DNA of 15,976 nucleotides from Coriobacteriales bacterium (lineage in GTDB: Bacteria; Actinomycetota; Coriobacteriia; Coriobacteriales; JAEZZM01), in the NCBI GenBank assembly GCA_029983705.1, contig JASBYZ010000029.1, positions 1-15,976 of the forward strand. Reading direction: 5' to 3'. How positions within the stretch are numbered: position 1 is the stretch's first letter; each line of letters opens with the position of its first letter. A program made the position numbers and the translations under genes. This document shows positions 1 through 5,109 of this stretch, piece after piece. The notes under the pieces were generated by a model that saw only the letters and a list, made by a program, of their open reading frames with translations, searched no databases and was not told where the DNA came from.

Positions 1-277
1 AACAAGCAGGGTTTCCGCAATGATTGCAAGCCATGCTTATTGGATAGCTGTAAACATTTTGAGTGTAGGTACCATCATTGTTTACTGTAAAGCTTCCGCC
101 TGTATAGTCATATATTTGTCTAAAAAACATATTAGCTGGCAGTTGTTTATAGTCTTGGCAAGCAATTTGACAGGCCTTACAGCCAGTGCAGCGAGCACCA
201 TCCCAAAACCATGCATATTGTTCAGCTTCAGTGTTTTCAATTCCCATTTGGTAATCTGGATTTTTAAATGTAGTCAT
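1..277 (-). CDS. dmsB: DmsB-like four-cluster ferredoxin subunit of a DMSO-reductase-type enzyme (partial, N-terminal 92 residues)
   Basis: This is the electron-transfer subunit that passes electrons from a membrane quinol-oxidising subunit to the DmsA molybdopterin active site through [4Fe-4S] clusters. The reading frame is open to the window edge. Residues 30-40 show the ferredoxin pattern C-x2-C-x2-C-x3-C (CTGCKACQIAC followed by QDYK), and residues 84-92 begin a second cluster motif (CNHCGNPAC). The segment FRQIYDYTGG between them is characteristic of DmsB. The ATG at 277 is preceded at suitable spacing by the purine-rich SD GGGGGAG. The gene starts only 13 bases after the dmsA stop, so the two are cotranscribed. 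The remaining half and any membrane anchor (DmsC or NrfD type) lie outside the window. I am confident of the family; the physiological substrate is not shown by the sequence. Confidence 0.93.
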   Translation of the reverse strand, partial: MTTFKNPDYQMGIENTEAEQYAWFWDGARCTGCKACQIACQDYKQLPANMFFRQIYDYTGGSFTVNNDGTYTQNVYSYPISMACNHCGNPAC

Positions 278-290
278 TTCTCCCCCTCAC

Positions 291-2846
291 TTATAGCTTC
301 TCGATTAATACATGGTTAGTGTGTGATGGATTACCCTTTGCAAGTGGTGAAGGTCTTAGTTTTACAAGTGTGTTAATGCATCCACCCTTGTCAATTTTGT
401 CTCCAGCCATATCTGCATCATGCCATGCACCCTGTGCCATAGCTAAGGTGCCAGGAATAATACGCGGAGTTACTAAAGCCTCAGTGTGAACCTCACCAAT
501 ATCATTTTTTACAGATACCTGGTCTCCTGTTTTAATGCTAAGTTTTTCTGCATCAATTGGGTTAATCCATACGTTTTGGTGGAACGCTTCATTTATATGC
601 TCAACATTTGCATATGATGAGTGACATCTTCCCTTATAGTGGAAGCCAATGAGCTGGAATGGATAATCCTTTGCTCGCGGTGAATCGTAGCCATCGTATC
701 CAAGATAAAACTCTGGTAAGGCAGAAATTTCATCGCCCTCAGGAAGCTCCCATGTCTTAGAAATTTCATCAAGCGCTTTAGAGAAGATTTCAATTTTTCC
801 ACTCTCAGTTTTTAATGGGTTAGCCTCAGGGTTGTCTCTAAAGTCTTTTAAGCCTACAACCTTATCGATAGGCTTCTTCCAAACACCCATCTCTTGAAGC
901 TCTTCATATGTTGGAAAATCAGGACGCTTCTCACGAGCCTCTTCAAAGAGACGCTTAATCCAACCGCGCTGGTCAAGACCTTCGGTAAATGCCTCTTTTA
1001 CGCCCAGTCTTTCTGCAATATCTGCACAAACATCATAAGTTGCTCTGCGTTCAAATTTTTCAGTAGTAAGTGGCTCATCACCTGAGAAGATAACATCAAC
1101 TGGGTCTGAATAACCATTAGTACCAATGTTTGGCTGCTCTGAACGGGCAAGGTCAGGAAGGATAATGTCTGCATACTTTGCTGAGTCGGTCATAACAATC
1201 TCAGAGCATAAAATAAACTCGAGCTTTGATTCATCTTCAAAAATCTCTTGCATCTTGTTAATGTCACCGTGTTGGTTGGTAAGGCAGTTACCGCCATGGT
1301 TGATAAGCATCTTGATGCTGGTTGAGAGTTTATCGGCATTTTGAACACCACCATTTGTGGCAGTCATTTTTTCGCCCTCTAAAATAGCGCGTGGCCAGTC
1401 AAAGCATGAAATTGCAGTTTTGATTGGGTTTTCACCGCGTGGTAAGTCCTTAATGGTTGGACCGTTACCAGCAATCTCTTGAGCTCCGGTACTGGTGCCG
1501 TCAAGACCAATTTGTCCAGTAAGAATTGGAATCATAGCAATTGCGCGAGAGGTATTTTCACCGTTTGAGTGACGCTGAGGTCCAAGACCTTGTGCGACCC
1601 AAAGAGGCTTAGTTGTACCAATTTCTTTTGCAAGCGCAATAATAATATCTTCAGGAATACCAGTAATAGGAGCAGCCCACTTAGGGGTCTTTTCAAGTTT
1701 ATCTTCGCCATTGCTTAAAATATAGTCTTTGTATGAGCGAGTTCCCTCATATCCCTCTGGCATGGTTTGTGCATCATAGCCAACACAGTATTTATGTAAG
1801 AAGTCCTCATCGACCATGTTTTCAGTGATAAGCACATGAACTATTGCGCACACAAGTGCTGAGTCAGTTCCAGGTCTAATTGGAATCCATTGATCCTTAT
1901 CATCATCATTTGTATATTTAGATGCTGTCATTGAATAGCGGGGATCAATGTGAATGATTTTAAGGTCTGGATTCTTCTCACGAATATGCTGATAGTAATA
2001 GCCGTTTCCTGCGCCTCCCATACGCATTTCAACTAAGTTATCACCAAAGAAGACCGCAAGCTTTGCGTCTTCAAGCGTATAAATATTAGATGCAGTTTTA
2101 GAACCAGTAGTAAATGGCATACCTCTGGTAATTTGAGCGGATGAGTATGAACCATACATATTTAAATAGCCGCCCACTTGATTTAAAAGTCTATGCCAAG
2201 GTCTACCGGTAGGTGCATAAATACCTGAAGCGTAGCTGATCCAGATAGCCTCGTTACCATATTTTTGAGAAATTGAAGTGATCTTTTCTGCAATGGTGTC
2301 TAGAGCTTCATCCCATGAAATCTTTTCAAACTTGCCTTCTCCACGCTTACCAACACGTTTCATTGGATAGTTTACACGGTCTGGTCCGTTAAGAAGGTAT
2401 CGCATTGAACGACCTCTTGGACAAGCTCTGAGTTGTAGATCACCAAACTCAGGACTTCCTTGATTATCAGTTTCTACATAGATAACTTCATTATCTCTGG
2501 TGTGAAATTGAAGTGCGCATCTGCTTCCGCAGTTAACTGCACAGTTAGCCCACTTAATTTTGTGATTACTCTCATCTACTGCTGGATATGCAACCGAAGC
2601 GTCCCCTGCATTTTGCGGCTTACTTGGGCCGCTTTCTTTCTTACTCGGAACCAAATCATTTGATTGGCATCCAACGATTGAGCCAAAGCCTGCAGTTGCA
2701 GCTAAAGCGCCTGCAAGTGCGCTACCTTTAACTACAGTCCTTCTTGAAAAAGTCTGACTCTCTGCACATTTGAAGCTACTAGCAGCAGCAAGAGTTATTT
2801 GATTGAGCCGGCTTAGCCTTATGAGCATGTGAGCATTTACATGCAC
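291..2846 (-). CDS. dmsA: DmsA-type molybdopterin oxidoreductase, Tat-exported catalytic subunit
   Basis: This is the catalytic subunit of a DMSO reductase family enzyme, reducing sulfoxides or N-oxides at a bis-molybdopterin guanine dinucleotide centre. Numbered from the GTG at 2846, a twin-arginine motif (SRRTVVKG, 34-41) is followed by a hydrophobic stretch ending in a lipobox-like IVGC (Cys60), then a low-complexity linker. Cys102, Cys106, Cys110 and Cys142 form the N-terminal FeS motif. YGSYSSAQ at 232-239 contains the expected serine Mo ligand (Ser235 or Ser236). The C-terminal dinucleotide-binding domain ends in PSPLAKGNPSHTN, very close to the DmsA family as I remember it. Length is 851 codons against about 815 for E. 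coli DmsA; the excess is at the N-terminus. The start is uncertain: GTG 2846 and ATG 2828 lie inside arsM and give an unusually long region before the Tat motif (see the finding on the ATG at 2769). The overlap with arsM and the close dmsB indicate an operon. Confidence 0.93.
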   Translation of the reverse strand: MHVNAHMLIRLSRLNQITLAAASSFKCAESQTFSRRTVVKGSALAGALAATAGFGSIVGCQSNDLVPSKKESGPSKPQNAGDASVAYPAVDESNHKIKWANCAVNCGSRCALQFHTRDNEVIYVETDNQGSPEFGDLQLRACPRGRSMRYLLNGPDRVNYPMKRVGKRGEGKFEKISWDEALDTIAEKITSISQKYGNEAIWISYASGIYAPTGRPWHRLLNQVGGYLNMYGSYSSAQITRGMPFTTGSKTASNIYTLEDAKLAVFFGDNLVEMRMGGAGNGYYYQHIREKNPDLKIIHIDPRYSMTASKYTNDDDKDQWIPIRPGTDSALVCAIVHVLITENMVDEDFLHKYCVGYDAQTMPEGYEGTRSYKDYILSNGEDKLEKTPKWAAPITGIPEDIIIALAKEIGTTKPLWVAQGLGPQRHSNGENTSRAIAMIPILTGQIGLDGTSTGAQEIAGNGPTIKDLPRGENPIKTAISCFDWPRAILEGEKMTATNGGVQNADKLSTSIKMLINHGGNCLTNQHGDINKMQEIFEDESKLEFILCSEIVMTDSAKYADIILPDLARSEQPNIGTNGYSDPVDVIFSGDEPLTTEKFERRATYDVCADIAERLGVKEAFTEGLDQRGWIKRLFEEAREKRPDFPTYEELQEMGVWKKPIDKVVGLKDFRDNPEANPLKTESGKIEIFSKALDEISKTWELPEGDEISALPEFYLGYDGYDSPRAKDYPFQLIGFHYKGRCHSSYANVEHINEAFHQNVWINPIDAEKLSIKTGDQVSVKNDIGEVHTEALVTPRIIPGTLAMAQGAWHDADMAGDKIDKGGCINTLVKLRPSPLAKGNPSHTNHVLIEKL

Positions 2847-3834
2847 CTAAATGTACGGATTTATCGCCAATAACTTTAAAATATGGTGCAAAGCGTGAGT
2901 GCTCTAAAATTGAAGCAGTGTTTCCGCAAACGTCTTTTTCTTCATCCTTTGTAAAGGTATGCTTGCCATCTAAAGAAAAACTCTCTTCATGGTCTTTAAT
3001 TCCACCTGTATATACTGCCTTTTGACCGTAGTTTTCACAGTCATCTTCTAGTTCATCCGGGAGCTTAAACGCACGAACGGTATCAGAGGTAAATTGGATG
3101 TCACCAATAATTTCCTCAATCTCTTTATTATTTATTGCTGCAGGTGCTGACTGAACTTCTCTTACCTCAACAAAGCCCACACCCCTCATAATCCTCTTAA
3201 AGTCGCGCTTATATAACGCTCCACCTAAACACTCGCCAACAAGCATCTCGTTATCTGAAATCTCTTTTGGAAGGCGTCTATCTGCAAATATATCTGAGAA
3301 ATAAAGCTCTCCACCTACTTTAAGCACGCGCCAAATTTCTTTAAACACCTGCTCTTTATCAGGTGATAGATTGATAACACAGTTAGAAATTACAATGTCT
3401 ATGCTCTCGTCTGTAATATCAAGAGAATTAAGATCTTCAATGTAGCCTTTCTTGAAAGTTACGTTGCTTGATGCATATCCAAAGGTTTTTGCCACCTCAT
3501 CTTGATACTTAGTGGCAATTGCTAGCTGGTCATCATTCATGTCAACGCCTATTACATGACCCTTCTCTCCTACAAGACAAGAAAGAATGTAGACATCTCT
3601 ACCGGTTCCACAGCCAAGATCTAATATTGTTAGACCCTCGACAGCCTCTGGAATTGGTGAGCCGCACCCATAAAAGTGATCAACTATTTCTTGAGGTAAC
3701 ATCTCAAGCGTTTCAGAAAAACTCTTGCTTGATGCTCCCGGAGCACAGCAGCAAATGCTCGTTTCCATTTTCCCGTCTTGCTTGGTAGTAATGTTTGAAT
3801 AGTAATCTTTGACTTGCTCTCTTTGATCTGCCAT
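2779..3834 (-). CDS. arsM: ArsM arsenite S-adenosylmethionine methyltransferase
   Basis: This cytoplasmic enzyme transfers methyl groups from SAM to trivalent arsenic, giving mono-, di- and trimethylated species. The start chosen is ATG 3834 (351 residues) because AAGGGGA lies 8 bases upstream; a longer reading from 3894 lacks such a site. The SAM-binding motif I is LDLGCGTGRD (71-80). The cysteines that bind As(III) in characterised ArsM proteins all have counterparts: a CCC cluster at 28-30, Cys57 in HFYGCGSP, Cys152 in SNCVINL and Cys202 in GECLGGALY. The last two motifs are hallmark ArsM sequences. The C-terminal domain (CGNTA...SRFAPYF...GDKSVHLGACKC) is also of ArsM type and ends in a Cys-rich tail with three final cysteines, which may bind metalloids. 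It is the first gene of the operon and leads into dmsA. No arsR, arsB or arsC is visible beside it. Confidence 0.93.
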   Translation of the reverse strand: MADQREQVKDYYSNITTKQDGKMETSICCCAPGASSKSFSETLEMLPQEIVDHFYGCGSPIPEAVEGLTILDLGCGTGRDVYILSCLVGEKGHVIGVDMNDDQLAIATKYQDEVAKTFGYASSNVTFKKGYIEDLNSLDITDESIDIVISNCVINLSPDKEQVFKEIWRVLKVGGELYFSDIFADRRLPKEISDNEMLVGECLGGALYKRDFKRIMRGVGFVEVREVQSAPAAINNKEIEEIIGDIQFTSDTVRAFKLPDELEDDCENYGQKAVYTGGIKDHEESFSLDGKHTFTKDEEKDVCGNTASILEHSRFAPYFKVIGDKSVHLGACKCSHAHKAKPAQSNNSCCC

Positions 3835-3918
3835 ATAAATTCCCCTTCTGTAAACTTGAGTTTTGTATGCTATATTGTTTAAAACTATACCCAAGCGCTA
3901 ACTTATAAGAATTGCTAA

Positions 3919-3938
3919 TTGTGAATTATCAATCACAA
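3919..3938. promoter_or_regulatory. 20-bp dyad upstream of arsM, candidate operator
   Basis: TTGTGA and TCACAA form perfect 6-base arms separated by 8 bases (read on the minus strand as TTGTGATTGATAATTCACAA). It lies about 85-105 bases upstream of the arsM ATG, next to candidate -10 elements TATAAG (3908-3903), TATAGT (3889-3884) and TATAGC (3874-3869). The arms resemble CRP/FNR-family half-sites, but the spacer is 8 rather than the canonical 6 bases. It could be an operator for a CRP/FNR-like or an ArsR-like regulator. No protein is assigned. Confidence 0.4.
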
Positions 3939-3972
3939 ATGAGGGCTGTTAAAAATATTTTAAAATTAGGAC

Positions 3973-4001
3973 TTGATTTAATTTTTTGAGCTCGATAAAA
4001 T
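3973..4001 (+). promoter_or_regulatory. Promoter of the Pro-Gly-Arg tRNA cluster
   Basis: A TTGATT -35 box (3973-3978), a 17-base spacer and a TAAAAT -10 box (3996-4001) lie 40 bases before tRNA-Pro. The near-consensus boxes and ideal spacing support a sigma-70-type promoter. A short palindrome, AGAGCACGCTCT (4002-4013), covers the expected start site and gives a GC-rich discriminator, as is common for stable RNA promoters. Confidence 0.65.
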
Positions 4002-4041
4002 AGAGCACGCTCTAAGGAACGTATTGTTAGATGGCAATCAT

Positions 4042-4118
4042 CGGGGTGTAGCGCAGTTTGGTAGCGCAACTGGTTTGGGACCAGTGGGTCGAAGGTTCGA
4101 ATCCTTTCACCCCGACCA
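4042..4118 (+). tRNA. tRNA-Pro(TGG)
   Basis: A full cloverleaf is visible. The acceptor CGGGGTG pairs with CACCCCG, followed by discriminator A and an encoded CCA. The anticodon stem ACTGG/CCAGT encloses the loop TTTGGGA, giving anticodon TGG. The T arm contains GGTTCGAATCC. This is the first of three tRNAs in the cluster. Confidence 0.97.
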
Positions 4119-4129
4119 TCCATCAGCAT

Positions 4130-4205
4130 GCGGCAGTAGTTCAATTGGTAGAGCCCTAGCCTTCCAAGCTAGTTGTTGCGGGTTCGAGTCCCGTCTGCCG
4201 CTCCA
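4130..4205 (+). tRNA. tRNA-Gly(TCC)
   Basis: The acceptor GCGGCAG pairs with CTGCCGC, then discriminator T and encoded CCA. The anticodon stem CTAGC/GCTAG encloses CTTCCAA, giving TCC. The T arm is GGGTTCGAGTCCC. It follows tRNA-Pro by 11 bases and is presumably in the same transcript. Confidence 0.97.
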
Positions 4206-4237
4206 GCTTCTTGGAAGTAACGAGCTTTATATTCTGT

Positions 4238-4314
4238 GCGCTCATAGCTCAGCTGGATAGAGCAGAAGCCTTCTAAGCTTAAGGTCGCAGGTTCGAATCC
4301 TGCTGGGCGCACCA
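4238..4314 (+). tRNA. tRNA-Arg(TCT)
   Basis: The acceptor GCGCTCA pairs with TGGGCGC, then A and encoded CCA. The anticodon loop CTTCTAA gives TCT. The anticodon stem GAAGC/GCTTA has only four Watson-Crick pairs because the outermost pair (27-43) is a G-A mismatch. D and T arms are normal. It is the last tRNA of the cluster; the accessory stretch begins directly after its CCA end. Confidence 0.95.
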
Positions 4315-4463
4315 TTCAAAATCCCTGTTAAACATATACATTTAAGCTAAACTTATACTTGTATTTTCTTGCCATGCCCAATGCATGCCCGATATTTACC
4401 AAACGTTAATAATTTAATTAGCACTAAAGCATATAAAACTCTAATCTTGCAACGGGGTTAATT
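4315..4463. other. AT-rich spacer after tRNA-Arg with no recognisable gene
   Basis: No convincing ORF, strong terminator or att-like copy of the tRNA 3' end was seen. ATGCCC occurs twice close together near 4375-4389, and a TATAAA near 4431-4438 may be the -10 of the following relic gene. Nothing else is supportable. Confidence 0.4.
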
Positions 4464-4690
4464 ATGAAAATTTTTAAATTTTGTATAATTGCTTTTTTCT
4501 CTTGACGCTTAGTGCTTGTAGTGCTGGAAATTAAAAATCAGACTCAATAAATCGTACCTATGCAGGCATATTAATCTGTGAATTTCAGGGCTTCTGTAAA
4601 GCTTGCATAGTAGCATATATCTCTGCTGCTTGTTCATTTATCTTTTACCTTGCTGGGAATCTTGCTTTTTTACTGTTTTGTTATTCATAA
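4464..4690 (+). pseudogene. Relic of a small lipoprotein gene (frameshift plus nonsense)
   Basis: An ATG at 4464, preceded by GGGG at SD distance, starts a typical lipoprotein signal peptide, but the frame ends at TGA 4503-4505. Adding one T to the T6 run at 4493-4498 would give MKIFKFCIIAFFLLTLSAC followed by SAGN, with a perfect lipobox (LSAC). In that shifted frame a TAA then occurs at 4532-4534, after which the frame stays open to TAA 4688-4690. The later part is hydrophobic and Cys-containing (GFCKACIVAYISAACSFIFY). The lipobox match across the frame break is hard to explain by chance, so I read this as a decayed lipoprotein gene. Whether the hydrophobic downstream half belonged to the same protein is uncertain. 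Confidence 0.5.
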
Positions 4691-4815
4691 CGCCAGTAAA
4701 AAATCTACTGTTTCAATTTATTTTTTAGGTTAGTTTTGAATCACGCATTTCTCAGAAATTTTTATAGTAATTCTCTTTTACTTTCCTCTTAGATACCAGA
4801 GCGAGTTTTGAGTAT
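4691..4815. other. Spacer between the lipoprotein relic and the split small ORF
   Basis: AT-rich sequence with no recognisable gene. A weak 5-bp hairpin (CAGTA/TACTG near 4694-4710) precedes T-rich sequence and might act as a poor terminator. The frame of the following small ORF is open from the stop at 4768-4770. Confidence 0.3.
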
Positions 4816-4875
4816 TTGTTAAGAACTATTCTGAATCTAGAGTTTAAGTTTGTGGGAAGGACAAGACTGAGAATT

Positions 4876-5109
4876 ATGATTAAGATTCTAAATGAATCTG
4901 CAAAAGCTCTTGAAATCAATTTTTTGGCTACAGAAGCGGATATAAGAAACCTGATGATTTTAATGGGAATAAATCAGATGACAACAGAGCAGCTAATTAG
5001 ATAATGGGAAATATATATTAATTTCATCTATGGAGATGACAAAAACTATCTTCGTCGCAGAGCAAATTACAAGATTTCATCTGTATGCGATAAGGGGATA
5101 GTTGAATGA
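4876..5109 (+). pseudogene. Small ORF of unknown function split by an in-frame TAA, coupled to the OLD nuclease gene
   Basis: From ATG 4876 the frame encodes 42 residues (beginning MIKILNESAKALEINF) and stops at TAA 5002-5004. Without that TAA the same frame runs on for 34 codons, through a basic, coding-like segment (NYLRRRANYK), and ends at TGA 5107-5109. That TGA overlaps the ATG of the nuclease gene as ATGA, the classic arrangement of translationally coupled genes. This suggests an originally continuous protein of about 77 residues, or slightly more if it starts at GTG or TTG codons upstream of 4876. I do not recognise a family. The SD before 4876 is weak. Alternatively only the 42-residue part is a real small gene and the continuation is chance. 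Confidence 0.4.

Noticed and set aside
20..319. 99-codon plus-strand ORF
   Set aside because: It is antisense to the clear dmsB reading frame with its ferredoxin cysteine motifs.
3835..3894. Longer ArsM start at 3894
   Set aside because: The extra 20 residues are not ArsM-like and contain the promoter and SD region; ATG 3834 has a strong SD.
3919..3938. Canonical CRP or FNR site
   Set aside because: The spacer is 8 bases, not the 6 of CRP (TGTGA-N6-TCACA), and the FNR pattern TTGAT-N4-ATCAA is absent, so no specific regulator is named.
4024..4260. 78-codon plus-strand ORF and a 71-codon minus-strand ORF over the tRNA cluster
   Set aside because: Both are translations through intact tRNA genes and have no coding support.
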